Shown here: positions 1 through 8,334 of the stretch, piece by piece
Position numbering within the stretch: position 1 is the stretch's first letter
Layout of the letters: every line of letters begins with the position of its first letter
Notes under the pieces: model-generated
What the model was told of the DNA's origin: nothing
The model's input: the letters and a program-made list of their open reading frames with translations, nothing else
The model's database searches: none
Assembly (NCBI RefSeq): GCF_018614575.1
Contig: NZ_JAGGOJ010000011.1
Location: forward strand, 248,001-312,000
DNA from: Streptomyces sp. ISL-10
GTDB lineage: Bacteria > Actinomycetota > Actinomycetes > Streptomycetales > Streptomycetaceae
Direction: 5' to 3'
DNA length: 64,000 nt
Made by a program: the position numbers and the translations under genes

Positions 1-2
1 GC

Positions 3-1088
3 CGGCTCCTGCGCAGCCGTACGGCCAGGGCCGTCACCGCCTCCGCTGTGGCCGGTGCCCTCCTGGGCGCGGGCGTCGTGGCCTGGCGCACGGACACGCT
101 TCCGTTGCTGAAGGCGGACGCCTGCTGGGACTCGCTCGACGAGCCGACCCTCTCCGCGCTGTTCGGAGACCGCCGGATCGAGGCCGAGGAGCAGGAGCTG
201 CGGCGCGATCCCAGGGTCGCCTCGCTGTCGTACGGGCAGTGCCGCGTCACCAGCTTCGGCAAGCGCGGCATGGCGCACAGGCAGGCCGTCGTGCGCGTCC
301 ACCACCTCGACGGGGAGGACGGCACCGACGCGCGGCAGTGGCCCGCGGAGTACCTGTCGAGCCGGATGGTCGCCCTCGGCGACGGCCTGCCGGGGATGGT
401 GTCCCCGAACCGTGCCTGGCTCGCCGTGCCGCAGCAGTGCACGGGGCGTCCCGGGGACGGTGAGGCCTCGCTCGTCGTCGATGTGGCCCTCGGGGAGCAC
501 GACTTCGACACGGAGGGCCCGCACGACCGGGAGGACCGTGAGGCACTGGCGCGCACCGTGGTGGCCGCGACCAACGCCGTCATACGCGACCTGGGCTGCA
601 CCGGCGCCTACCGAGCGCCCCGCGACCTCGCGCCGATCCCGGAGCGGGTGGACATGGGGGCCGACGCCTTCTGTGGAGTCAAGGGGCTCACGGTGCCCGC
701 CGCGTCCCGCGAGCACCTGCGGCGGGCCCGCATCGGCGGGGGCGCGGACGGCCCCGCCCGTACCTGCGAGATCGGCGGCACCTACCCGAACACCGCGGTG
801 CGGATGACGACCGTCGTCGATCCAGGTCTGACCGAGATCTTCGGGGAGGAACTGCTGTACGGCGGGACGCGCTTCGGGACCGAGGACAAGGACTACGGGG
901 CGGCCGGTCCGAGGCGTGCGGTGTACCGGGCGCACTGCCAGACGGGGCCCGTGGTCTTCCTGGCCGAGCAGCTCGAAGCCATGGACGGCGGCAGGAACTT
1001 CCTTGCCGACGTCATGCCGGGCTACGTCGCGGCCGAGGCGCGGCGCATCGGCTGCGGTCGGGTGACGATCGAGTTGCCGCGCGCCTGA
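3..1088 (+). CDS. Hypothetical exported or membrane-anchored protein, 5'-truncated by window edge
   Basis: The frame is open from the left edge, so the true start may lie outside the window; a GTG at 48 is the first clear internal candidate. The visible N-terminus is Arg-rich followed by a hydrophobic stretch (AVAGALLGAGVVAW), which reads as a signal peptide or membrane anchor. The rest, about 320 residues, is hydrophilic and carries eight well-spread cysteines (for example YGQC, QQCTG, LGCTG, RTCEIGG, AHCQTG), which would suit a disulfide-stabilised domain outside the membrane. I do not recognise a family. It ends with TGA at 1086-1088 and is followed by 263 bases without a gene. Confidence 0.75.
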   Translation, partial: RLLRSRTARAVTASAVAGALLGAGVVAWRTDTLPLLKADACWDSLDEPTLSALFGDRRIEAEEQELRRDPRVASLSYGQCRVTSFGKRGMAHRQAVVRVHHLDGEDGTDARQWPAEYLSSRMVALGDGLPGMVSPNRAWLAVPQQCTGRPGDGEASLVVDVALGEHDFDTEGPHDREDREALARTVVAATNAVIRDLGCTGAYRAPRDLAPIPERVDMGADAFCGVKGLTVPAASREHLRRARIGGGADGPARTCEIGGTYPNTAVRMTTVVDPGLTEIFGEELLYGGTRFGTEDKDYGAAGPRRAVYRAHCQTGPVVFLAEQLEAMDGGRNFLADVMPGYVAAEARRIGCGRVTIELPRA

Positions 1089-1111
1089 CCTCGGCAGACG
1101 TGGGTCCGTGG

Positions 1112-1172
1112 AGGTAGGACCAACTCGTCGCGCGGGCGCGGGCGACGGGAGTGTCCGCATGGTCTACACGGC
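1112..1172 (+). repeat. Degenerate copy of the exporter promoter/start block
   Basis: This stretch begins gtaggaccaac and ends catggtctacacggc. The same order (gtaggaccaac, then 60-70 bases later catggtccacgccc) is found at 3059-3143 directly before the MFS exporter, and a shorter copy of the second half is at 2999-3018. The YVTN gene lies between the copies. It may mark duplication of a promoter region; the identity is short and could be partly fortuitous. Confidence 0.35.
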
Positions 1173-1351
1173 TCGCCCATACGGCCTCATCCGCGCGGTT
1201 CGAGCACACGCGAGCCGATCACGGCACTTAGCATCGGCCGCGGCGATCATCAGCGCCGCGGCGATCCCGGACGTCCTGAGCGGGCATCGATCGCCGGCTT
1301 CATTAGGAGCAATCGCACACACGTCGGTGCGGTGCACTGCAGGAGGTCTGC

Positions 1352-2803
1352 ATGTCGGGTATCGCGGTATGGGCGGCGTCGGGGCGGGGAAGCACGGGTC
1401 GAAGTCACAGCAGCCGTAAGCGCTCGTGGTGGGTGCTGGTGCGGTCCTGGGTGGCGGGAGTGGCGGTCCTCGCGGGCCTGACCGTCCCACTGGCCGTGCC
1501 CACGCCGGCCGCCGCGCAAACCGGAACGTTCGCCTACGTCGCCAACCGCGGTTCGGACACGGTGTCGGTGATCGACGACGCCACGAACACGGTCGTCGAC
1601 ACCATCACCGTCGGCGACAGCCCGGAAGGGGTGGTGCTCACCCCGGACAACGCTCGCGCCTACGTCTCCAACTCCGGCGACGACACCGTGTCGGTGATCG
1701 ACACCGCCACCAACACCGTCATCACCACCATCCCGGTCCCCGACGGCCCCCACACGCTGGCGGCCAGCCCGGACGGCGCCCGCGTCTACGTCACCAACTT
1801 CTTCGGGGCCACCGTGTCGGTGATCGACACCGCCACCAACACCGTCATCGACACCATCACCGTAGGCGACGGCCCCACCGGGGTGGTGGTCACCCCGAAC
1901 AACGCCCGTGTCTACGTCGCCAATTTCAATGACGACACCGTGTCGGTGATCGACACCGCCACCAACACCGTCATCGACACCATCACCGTAGGCATCGACC
2001 CGGAGGGGGTGGCGGTCACCCCGGACGGCGCCCGCGTCTACGTCACCAACAACGGCAGTGACACGGTGTCCGTGATCGACACCGCTACCAACACGGTCAT
2101 CACCACCATCCCGGTCGGCGACGCCCCGGGCTTGCTGGCGGTCACCCCGGACGGCGCCCGCGTCTACGTCGCCAACTCCGGCGACGACACCGTGTCGGTG
2201 ATCTCGACCGCCACCAACACGGTCATCACCACCATCCCGGTCGGCGACGCCCCGGAGGGGGTGGCGGTCACCCCGGACGGCGCCCGCGTCTACGTCACCA
2301 ACGCCAACGCGGCCTCGGTGTCAGTGATCTCGACGGCCACCAACACCGTCGTCGCCACCATTCCCGTGGGCACCGACCCGCAGAGTGTGGCGATCGGGGG
2401 AGAAGAGCGGACCCCGACCAGGCTGACCCTGAAGCTGGAAAAGAAGAAGGACAAGGGCAAGGACACCCTGGAAGGCGCCGGGGGTGGGAAGGGCCACACG
2501 CTGAAGGCCAAGCTGACCGCCGAGGGCCTGCCCCTCGAAGGCAGGACCATCGACTTCACCACCGACTCCATCCTGCTGTGCACCGAGACGACCGACAGCA
2601 GAGGCAAGGCCACCTGCAAGCTCTCGCGCCAGAAGGACAGCGACACCTGCTACACCGCCACCTTCGCCGGCGACGACGCGTACGAGCCCTCCTCCGCCAC
2701 CGTCTGCCGGAATGACCACGACGACAACTCCGAAGAGCTCGACCTGAGCAACTTCAGTGACCTGGCCCAGGCCGCCATGGCCTCGGCGGGCTCGCACGGC
2801 TGA
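1352..2803 (+). CDS. Secreted YVTN beta-propeller repeat protein with C-terminal Ig-like domain
   Basis: A strong AGGAGG lies about 8 bases before ATG 1352. Residues 1-55 form a long export signal: Arg/Ser-rich start, hydrophobic core SWVAGVAVLAGLTVPLAV and an AAA-like cleavage area (TPAAAQ). Residues about 58-350 are seven near-identical 42-residue repeats of the type VYVTN..DDTVSVIDTATNTV..TI.VG, one blade each, giving a complete seven-bladed propeller. The C-terminal ~130 residues (TRLTLKLEKKK onwards) look like a bacterial Ig-like domain with four cysteines. YVTN propellers are surface or matrix proteins, and their ligand cannot be told from sequence. The repeat DNA is 126 bp per unit and strongly conserved, so copy number may vary between strains. 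The gene has no operon partner. Confidence 0.88.
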   Translation: MSGIAVWAASGRGSTGRSHSSRKRSWWVLVRSWVAGVAVLAGLTVPLAVPTPAAAQTGTFAYVANRGSDTVSVIDDATNTVVDTITVGDSPEGVVLTPDNARAYVSNSGDDTVSVIDTATNTVITTIPVPDGPHTLAASPDGARVYVTNFFGATVSVIDTATNTVIDTITVGDGPTGVVVTPNNARVYVANFNDDTVSVIDTATNTVIDTITVGIDPEGVAVTPDGARVYVTNNGSDTVSVIDTATNTVITTIPVGDAPGLLAVTPDGARVYVANSGDDTVSVISTATNTVITTIPVGDAPEGVAVTPDGARVYVTNANAASVSVISTATNTVVATIPVGTDPQSVAIGGEERTPTRLTLKLEKKKDKGKDTLEGAGGGKGHTLKAKLTAEGLPLEGRTIDFTTDSILLCTETTDSRGKATCKLSRQKDSDTCYTATFAGDDAYEPSSATVCRNDHDDNSEELDLSNFSDLAQAAMASAGSHG

Positions 2804-3124
2804 GACCACCGCTGCCGGTTCACCTGACCGGTGCACCGATCGGGAGCCCTCTCCAGCACTCGCGAGGAGGGGGCTCCTGTCGCTTCCTGCCACTCACCAT
2901 CGATCCGATGCGCCGTCATGGGGACCCATGGACACCGGAACGGCCGCCAGGGTGGCAGATGTGTCGTACGCAGGCCCCGATTTCGATCGAGGGCTGCGGC
3001 CATGACACGCATGGTCCACCCCGCATCGAAGACCCAGAGCCCCTCCTGCCCCCGGACGTAGGACCAACGGCGAGGTGACACGTACATCGCTGTCCGGTGT
3101 ACGGGCCGCATGCCGCCTGCGACC
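2804..3124. other. Intergenic region before the exporter, with a duplicated gene start
   Basis: After the terminator this region holds an abortive copy of the exporter's first codons. ATG at 3002 begins MTRMVHPASKTQS and soon stops, and the exporter at 3125 begins MTPMVHARSRTQT. Both copies contain the short inverted repeat CCATG-N5-CATGG across the two ATG codons. The region probably contains the exporter promoter, but no clear -35/-10 pair could be fixed. Confidence 0.5.
2843..2877 (+). terminator. Likely terminator of the YVTN gene
   Basis: The arms ggagccctctcc and ggagggggctcc form a 12-bp stem with one mismatch around an 11-base loop, 40 bases after the stop codon. There is no T-run, which is usual in Streptomyces. 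Confidence 0.6.
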
Positions 3125-4597
3125 ATGACACCCATGGTCCACGCCCGCTCGCGCACACAGACGTCCGCACCGTCGCCCGCCACCGCCCGGTCACCACGCA
3201 CCTGGGCGGTGATTCTCGCCGCCTGCGCCGGGCAGTTCCTCGTCGTGCTCGACGTCTCCGTGGTCAATGTCGCGCTGCCGTCGATGCGCGCCGACCTCGG
3301 GCTGAGCGCGACCGGGCTGCAGTGGGTGCTCAACGCGTACTCGATCGCCTTCGCCGGCTTCATGCTCCTGGGCGGCCGGGCGGCCGACCTCTTCGGCCGC
3401 AAGCGGATGTTCCTCGTCGGGCTCGGCCTGTTCACGGCCGCGTCGCTGGCGGGCGGACTCGCGCAGGAGGGCTGGCAGCTGCTCGCCGCGCGCGGCGTGC
3501 AGGGCCTCGGCGCGGCCGTCCTGGCACCGGCGACGCTCACGCTCGTCACCGCGGCCGTCCCGCCCGGCCCCGCCCGTACGCGGGCCATCGGCACCTGGTC
3601 GGCCGTCGGTGCGGCGGGCGGCGCGGCCGGCGGCCTCGTCGGCGGCGTCCTCACCGACCTGCTCTCCTGGCGCTGGGTGCTCCTGATCAACGTGCCGGTC
3701 GGCGTACTGGTCCTGGCCTGCGCGCTGGTGTGGCTGAGCGAGAGCCGCGTCGGCGAGGACCGCCGCCTCGACCTGCCGGGCGCGGTCCTGGTCACGGGCG
3801 GACTCGCGGCCGTCGCGTACGGCATCGTGCAGACCGAGGAGTCGGGGTGGGCCGCGAGCGGGACGCTGTTGCCCCTGCTCGGTGGACTCGCGCTGCTGGG
3901 CCTCTTCGTGGCCGTCGAGGCGCGGACGGCGGCACCGCTGATGCCGCTCAAGGTCTTCCGGTCGCGCGCCGTCTCGGCCGCCAACGTGGCGATGACGGTC
4001 ACCGGTTCGGTGTCGTTCGCCATGTGGTTCTTCATGACCGTCTACGCGCAGAACGTTCTCGGCTACACGCCGTTGGAGGCCGGACTCGCCCTGATCCCCA
4101 GCTCGTTGAGCATCGTCATCGGCTCCAAGCTGGCCCCGCGCCTGATGGTGCGCGCGGGCGCACGGAACGTCGCGGTCATCGGTGCGCTGATCGCCGCCAC
4201 CGGCTTCGGCTGGCAGTCGACGATGGGCACGGGCGGCTCGTACCTGACGACCATCGCGCTGCCGGGCGTTCTGATGATGACCGGCATCGGTCTCCTCTCG
4301 ACCCCCCTCGCCTCCCTCGCCACCTCGGGAGCGGCAGCCGGCGACGCCGGTCTCGTCTCCGGCCTGGTCAACACCTCCCGCACGATGGGTGGCGCGCTCG
4401 GCCTCGCGATCCTCTCCACCGCCGCGGCCTCCCGCACGGGCGGCGCGACCACGGCCGAGGCGCTCACCTCCGGCTACGCGCTGGCCTTCCGCACCGGCAC
4501 CGGGATCCTGCTGGGTTCAGTGGTCCTGATGCTGCTGTGGCTGCCGCGCCCGGAGGCGGAGAAGCCCCTGACGCCTCCCGGGACCGGACGGGTGTGA
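3125..4597 (+). CDS. MFS exporter, DHA2 (EmrB/QacA-like, 14-TM) family
   Basis: A 490-residue membrane protein. Residues 25 onwards (WAVILAACAGQFLVVLDVSV then NVALPSMRADLGLS) match the TM1 region of 14-TM drug:H+ antiporters, with the D-VNVALP motif and the cytoplasmic loop GGRAADLFGRKRMF (motif A), followed by more than ten further hydrophobic segments. Expected role: proton-driven efflux of drugs or metabolites. Starts at 3110 and 3134 are also in frame. I chose 3125 because the duplicated 5' block at 3002 aligns there, and no strong ribosome site decides. The gene stands alone, with a palindrome 5 bases after its stop. The substrate is unknown. Confidence 0.88.
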   Translation: MTPMVHARSRTQTSAPSPATARSPRTWAVILAACAGQFLVVLDVSVVNVALPSMRADLGLSATGLQWVLNAYSIAFAGFMLLGGRAADLFGRKRMFLVGLGLFTAASLAGGLAQEGWQLLAARGVQGLGAAVLAPATLTLVTAAVPPGPARTRAIGTWSAVGAAGGAAGGLVGGVLTDLLSWRWVLLINVPVGVLVLACALVWLSESRVGEDRRLDLPGAVLVTGGLAAVAYGIVQTEESGWAASGTLLPLLGGLALLGLFVAVEARTAAPLMPLKVFRSRAVSAANVAMTVTGSVSFAMWFFMTVYAQNVLGYTPLEAGLALIPSSLSIVIGSKLAPRLMVRAGARNVAVIGALIAATGFGWQSTMGTGGSYLTTIALPGVLMMTGIGLLSTPLASLATSGAAAGDAGLVSGLVNTSRTMGGALGLAILSTAAASRTGGATTAEALTSGYALAFRTGTGILLGSVVLMLLWLPRPEAEKPLTPPGTGRV

Positions 4598-4602
4598 GGA
4601 TC

Positions 4603-4620
4603 CACCCGGTGCACCGGGTG
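4603..4620 (+). terminator. 18-bp perfect palindrome after the exporter
   Basis: CACCCGGTGCACCGGGTG is a perfect palindrome just downstream of the exporter stop. It could form an 8-9 bp hairpin and end transcription, although with almost no loop it could instead be a protein-binding site for the next gene at 4686. Confidence 0.4.
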
Positions 4621-4685
4621 AAAGGGGTAGAGCACGCGGTCGACAGGGGCGGGGAAGCCCCGAAGGGGGAGACACGGCGTCTCTG

Positions 4686-5081
4686 GTGGAGTTGCCGGTG
4701 TCCGGCGCGGGGGAGACGGCGGATGCCGCGACGTCCGACGTGATCAGGGTCGAGATCGAGAAGACCCCGGACGGGCTGGTCAAGGTCGCCCGGCCCGGCC
4801 ACGTGGTGGCGCGCGCCTCGCAGTCGCTGGGCGACATGGTGGCCGGGATCCGGCCGGTCGCGCAGAGCTTCGTCGACAGCTCCCGCGGCATGGCCCACGC
4901 ACCCGACGAGATCGGCGTCGAGTTCGGGCTGTCCCTGTCTCTGTTGGCCGAGGCTGATGTCGTCATCTCCCGCACCGCTGCACAGGCCGACTTCAAGGTC
5001 TCGCTCACCTGGTACCGGCCCTGCGGCGACGCGGACACCGGCACCGGCACCGCGGGCCCGTCGGCGTTTCCGGCCTCGTGA
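4686..5081 (+). CDS. Trypco1 (CU044_2847-type) domain protein
   Basis: A 131-residue protein of the small, beta-rich family that co-occurs with trypsin-like proteases in actinobacterial conflict systems. Diagnostic parts are VIRVEIEKTPDG near residue 18, a helix with SLGDMVAGIRPVAQSF, and DEIGVEFGLSLS followed by a terminal strand ADFKVSLTWYRP. GTG 4686 has a GGGGGAG about 12 bases upstream. Its stop overlaps the GTG start of the next gene by 4 bases, so the pair was co-translated. The gene looks intact, but its protease partner is broken. Family assignment comes from recalled motifs. Confidence 0.72.
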   Translation: MELPVSGAGETADAATSDVIRVEIEKTPDGLVKVARPGHVVARASQSLGDMVAGIRPVAQSFVDSSRGMAHAPDEIGVEFGLSLSLLAEADVVISRTAAQADFKVSLTWYRPCGDADTGTGTAGPSAFPAS

Positions 5082-5490
5082 CGGGCTTACCGCCACACCT
5101 GACGGAGGGCACCGGGCCGAAGGCTCTGGACGCGGCCGTCCTGCGGATACGCGACGAGCGCGGCGACTCCATCGCCTCGGCTTCCTCGTCTCCGACGAAC
5201 TGGCCCTCACCTGCGCGCACGTCGTCCCGGAGTCGCGCTCCTACGAGTTCGGCGGCCGGCGCGGCGCCGGCATGGAACCGCACGCATTCCTGGACGTCTC
5301 GAAGGACGGCCGAACCGTGAACCACGTGGCCTCCGGCGGCATGGGTGGTCCCCTCGCCTTCGACGCCACCGCGTGGCAGCGCGAGTTGTGCGACGTCATC
5401 GGCCACCGCGAGTTCACCGCCGACGAGGCGAGCAGTCTGCCCGTGCACGTACCGGAGAGAAGGGTGTGCCCCGAGCCCTGGGAGGCGTGC
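5078..5490 (+). pseudogene. Broken trypsin-like serine protease, partner of the Trypco1 gene
   Basis: Starting at GTG 5078, the frame reads LDAAVLRIRDERGD and is then lost near 5170. The sequence resumes in another frame as LGFLVSDELALTCAHVV, the catalytic-His segment of trypsin-fold proteases. The stretch SGGMGGPLAFDATAW follows too soon after it, so the segment carrying the catalytic Asp and the normal GDSGGP loop is missing. Thus there is at least one frameshift and one internal deletion. The remnant fades out near 5490, just before the debris of a response regulator gene on the other strand. Confidence 0.7.
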
Positions 5491-5539
5491 CGGCATGCGT
5501 GGCGGCGTCGTGTCGGTCAGGCGTGGCGGCGTCGTGGGT

Positions 5540-5600
5540 CGGTCACGGCCGGCCCTGCACGGCGGCCCCGGGGGCACGTCCCGTCACGGCCGGCCCTGCT
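5540..5600. repeat. Short direct repeats at a deletion junction
   Basis: TCACGGCCGGCCCTGC occurs twice about 42 bases apart (around 5542 and 5583), and just upstream a ~22-base unit gcgtggcggcgtcgtg is tandemly repeated. The second long copy coincides with the premature end of the response regulator gene, so these repeats probably took part in the deletion that joined the two broken genes. Confidence 0.5.
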
Positions 5601-6036
5601 CGGCGGCTGCGGCCAGCACCGGATCGATCACCGTCTCCCCGGTCAGCGCCCGGCGGATCGCCTGCGCCAGGTCCTCCACCGGGCCGTCCTTCACCAGGAG
5701 TCCCGCCGCCCCGGCCTCCAGGGCCCCGCGCAGAAGCCCGGGCCGGCCGAACGTCGTGAGGATCAGCACCCGGCAGTCCGGCACCTCCTTGCGCAGCTCC
5801 GCCGCCGCGTCGACGCCGCTGAGGCCGGACAGTTCGCTGTCGAGCAGCGCCACGTCGGGCCGCCGGGTCAGCGCCGCGTCCACGATCTCGTCACCGCGGC
5901 CGACCTGGGCCACCACTTCGATGTCGTCCTCCATGCCGAGGAGCAGCGCCAGCGCGCCGCGCGTCGTGCTCCGGTCCTCGGCGATGAGCACGCGTACGGA
6001 CTTGGCGGGTCTGTGATCCCGCGGCATCTCGTCCAC
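5584..6036 (-). pseudogene. NarL-type response regulator truncated after the receiver domain
   Basis: Read on the minus strand this is a clean receiver domain: VRVLIAEDRSTTRGALALLL at the start, the phospho-acceptor in DVALLDSELSG, switch Thr in VLILTTFG, and the Lys in LLVKDG. NarL/FixJ regulators continue for about 60 further residues with a LuxR helix-turn-helix opening LTxRE. Here the frame ends at AAAAEQGRP, exactly at that linker, giving about 150 instead of 210 residues. There is no histidine kinase gene alongside. GTG 6036 or ATG 6027 would be the start. Most likely a decayed two-component gene; a stand-alone receiver is the less likely alternative. Confidence 0.72.
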
Positions 6037-6137
6037 GGCGTCAAGCCTATGTCCGGCCGCCCCGGACCGCCTGTCGTGGCGGTCCGCCCCGGGGACGCAC
6101 GGGCGAGGCGCTGCCAGTGACCGGGTGAACCAGCTAT

Positions 6138-6152
6138 CTGACATGGCGTCAG
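6138..6152. promoter_or_regulatory. Inverted repeat CTGAC-N5-GTCAG upstream of the MaoC operon
   Basis: CTGACATGGCGTCAG lies about 160 bases before the MaoC start and about 50 bases upstream of the KstR-like palindrome. It has the form of a TetR-family operator. Its regulator is not in the neighbourhood. Confidence 0.4.
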
Positions 6153-6199
6153 GCATCTTCCCAATGCCCAGGGGCTGCGTTATACATAGGCCCATCGGC

Positions 6200-6215
6200 C
6201 TAGAACGCGTTCTAG
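6200..6215. promoter_or_regulatory. KstR-like operator (CTAGAACGCGTTCTAG)
   Basis: A 16-bp perfect palindrome about 95 bases before the operon start. The pattern TAGAAC-NN-GTTCTA is the published consensus for KstR, the TetR-type repressor of sterol and lipid degradation in mycolic-acid actinobacteria. The genes behind it (hydratase, dehydrogenases) fit acyl-CoA beta-oxidation. The regulator itself is not in this window, so control by KstR or another TetR protein of the same specificity is an inference. Confidence 0.65.
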
Positions 6216-6308
6216 AACCGTCTGGGCCCCGTCCGGGCGACCTCGGTGCGGCCGACGGTGCGGAAGGCCGTGCCGAGGTCTTCGCATCACTCGAGGAGCA
6301 GCAGCCCC

Positions 6309-7169
6309 ATGCCCATTGACCCCGCCAGGGCCCTCGCCGCGGAACCCCGCTCGACCACCATCCAGTGGGACCACAGGGACATCCAGCTCTACCACCTCGG
6401 TATCGGTGCGGGCGTCCCCGCCACCGACCCCGACGAGCTGCGCTACACCCTCGAATCCCGGCTCCACGTCCTGCCGAGCTTCGCGACCGTCGCGGGCGCG
6501 GGCATGGGCGTCGTCGGCGCACTGTCCGCGCCCGGCATCGACGTCGACCTCGCCGCCGTCCTGCACGGCGGCCAGCGCATCGCCCTGCACCGACCCGTCC
6601 CCGTACGCGGCACGGCGAGGTCCACCTCACGCGTCGCCGCCGTGTACGACAAGGGCAAGGCCGCGGTCCTCCTCCTGCGCACCGAGGCGGCCGACGACGA
6701 CGGGCCGCTGTGGACCAGCGACGCGCAGATCTTCGTCCGCGGCGAAGGCGGATTCGGCGGCGAACGCGGCCCGTCCGAGCGCCTCGTCGTCCCCGACCGC
6801 GCGCCCGACCGTACGGTCGAACGCGAGATCCGCGAGGACCAGGCGCTGCTCTACCGGCTCTCCGGCGACTGGAACCCGCTGCACGCCGACCCCGAGTTCG
6901 CCAAGCTCGCCGGCTTCGAGCGGCCCATCCTGCACGGGCTGTGCTCGTACGGCATGACGCTCAAGACCGTCGTCGACACGCTCCTGGACGGCGACGTCAC
7001 CCGGGTCCGCGCGTACGGCACCCGCTTCGCCGGAGTCGTCTTCCCCCGCGAGACCCTGCGGATCCGGATGTGGCGGCGCGACGGCGGCGTCCAGGCGACG
7101 GTGACGGCGGTGGAGCGGGACGACGCCCCGGTGCTCGCCGACACGCTCGTGGAGACCACCGGCCCGTAG
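6309..7169 (+). CDS. MaoC-like enoyl-CoA hydratase (double hot-dog)
   Basis: A 286-residue enzyme resembling the hydratase-2 part of peroxisomal multifunctional enzyme 2 and actinobacterial MaoC proteins. The start is ATG 6309, with GAGGAG ten bases upstream. An N-terminal degenerate hot-dog is followed by the catalytic one: LYRLSGDWNPLHADPEFAKL (catalytic Asp and His) and ILHGLCSYG at residues about 175-215. Expected reaction: addition of water across a 2-enoyl-CoA double bond, on fatty or steroid side-chain acyl-CoA. It is the first gene of a three-gene operon with a zinc alcohol dehydrogenase and an SDR, behind a KstR-like palindrome. The exact substrate is unknown. Confidence 0.85.
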   Translation: MPIDPARALAAEPRSTTIQWDHRDIQLYHLGIGAGVPATDPDELRYTLESRLHVLPSFATVAGAGMGVVGALSAPGIDVDLAAVLHGGQRIALHRPVPVRGTARSTSRVAAVYDKGKAAVLLLRTEAADDDGPLWTSDAQIFVRGEGGFGGERGPSERLVVPDRAPDRTVEREIREDQALLYRLSGDWNPLHADPEFAKLAGFERPILHGLCSYGMTLKTVVDTLLDGDVTRVRAYGTRFAGVVFPRETLRIRMWRRDGGVQATVTAVERDDAPVLADTLVETTGP

Positions 7170-7247
7170 GCCACCGCCGATAGGCCGCCGGCCCGTGGAC
7201 CGCCGGCCCGTAGCCCCCGCACCCAGAGACCTCCTGAAGGGATCGCC

Positions 7248-8324
7248 ATGCGCGCAGCCGTACTGCACGAGATCGGTCAGGACAAACTCGAAGTCCTCGA
7301 TGACGTCGAGGCGGTGGGCTTCGGCCCGGGCAAGGTGAGGATCCGGGTCTGGGCCACGGGGCTGTGCCACTCGGACGTCTCCGCGATGAGTGGCGTACTG
7401 CCGCAGCCCGCGCCCTTCGTCCCCGGCCACGAAGGCGCCGGCGAGATCATCGACGTTGGGGACGGGGTGACCGGCCTGGCGCAGGGCGACCGCGTCCTGC
7501 TGTGCTGGCTGCCCGCCTGCGGGACCTGCCCGGCCTGCCGGCGTGCCCAGCCGCATCTGTGCCTGGCCGGGCTCATGAACGCCGGCACGCCCAACTTCGC
7601 GCGCCCCAGCGGCGACGTCTTCGGCTTCGCCGGCACCGGGACGTTCACCGAAGAGGTCGTCGTGGACGCGGGCTGCGCCGTGCCCATCCCCGACGACGTG
7701 CCCTTCGACATCGCCGCACTCATCGGCTGCGGCGTCACGACCGGGCTCGGCGCCGCCATCAACACCGCCCAGGTGCAGGCCGGTTCGTCCGTGGCCGTCA
7801 TCGGCTGCGGAGGCGTCGGGATCTCCGCCATCCAGGGAGCCCGGCTCCAGGGCGCGGCCCAGATCGTCGCCGTCGACCCGGTGGCCTCCCGGCGCGAGGC
7901 GGCCCTGCGGTTCGGCGCGACCGAGGCCGTACCGCCCGACGCACTCGCCGACGCCAGTCAGCGCATCACCGCGGGCGAGGGCTTCGACTACGTCTTCGAG
8001 GTCGTCGGCCGGTCGGCGACGGCACGGACCGCGTACGAGACGACCCGGCGCGGTGGCACGCTGTGCATCGTCGGCGCCGGCGCGATGGACGACCATCTGC
8101 AGCTCAACATGTTCGAGCTGTTCTTCGACGAGAAACGCATCCTGCCGTCCATGTACGGAGGCGGTGACGTACTGCGCTCCTACGAGCGGGCCATCGCGCT
8201 GTGGCGGGCGGGCAGGATCGACCTCCAGTCGTTGATCACACACCGGGTGCCGCTCGCGGGAATCAACGACGCCCTGGCGCAGATGCGCAGCGGTGAGGCC
8301 CTGCGCACCTGCATCGAAATCTGA
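7248..8324 (+). CDS. Zinc-dependent alcohol dehydrogenase (MDR family)
   Basis: A 358-residue medium-chain dehydrogenase of the class-III-like group. Visible features are the catalytic-zinc motif GLCHSDVSAM with GHEGAGEIIDVG, the structural-zinc cluster CGTCPACRRAQPHLC near residue 90-105, and the NAD-binding turn VIGCGGVGISAIQGA near residue 184. An AGGGATCGCC ribosome site precedes ATG 7248. It lies 78 bases after the MaoC hydratase, and its stop overlaps the ribosome site of the SDR gene, so all three are co-transcribed. It probably oxidises a hydroxyl or aldehyde intermediate in the same catabolic pathway. Confidence 0.87.
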   Translation: MRAAVLHEIGQDKLEVLDDVEAVGFGPGKVRIRVWATGLCHSDVSAMSGVLPQPAPFVPGHEGAGEIIDVGDGVTGLAQGDRVLLCWLPACGTCPACRRAQPHLCLAGLMNAGTPNFARPSGDVFGFAGTGTFTEEVVVDAGCAVPIPDDVPFDIAALIGCGVTTGLGAAINTAQVQAGSSVAVIGCGGVGISAIQGARLQGAAQIVAVDPVASRREAALRFGATEAVPPDALADASQRITAGEGFDYVFEVVGRSATARTAYETTRRGGTLCIVGAGAMDDHLQLNMFELFFDEKRILPSMYGGGDVLRSYERAIALWRAGRIDLQSLITHRVPLAGINDALAQMRSGEALRTCIEI

Positions 8325-8334
8325 GGAGGCCGCG

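Noticed and set aside
1523..2400. Regular 126-bp repeats resembling a CRISPR-like or satellite array
   Set aside because: The repeats are in one open frame and encode YVTN propeller blades; there are no unique spacers.
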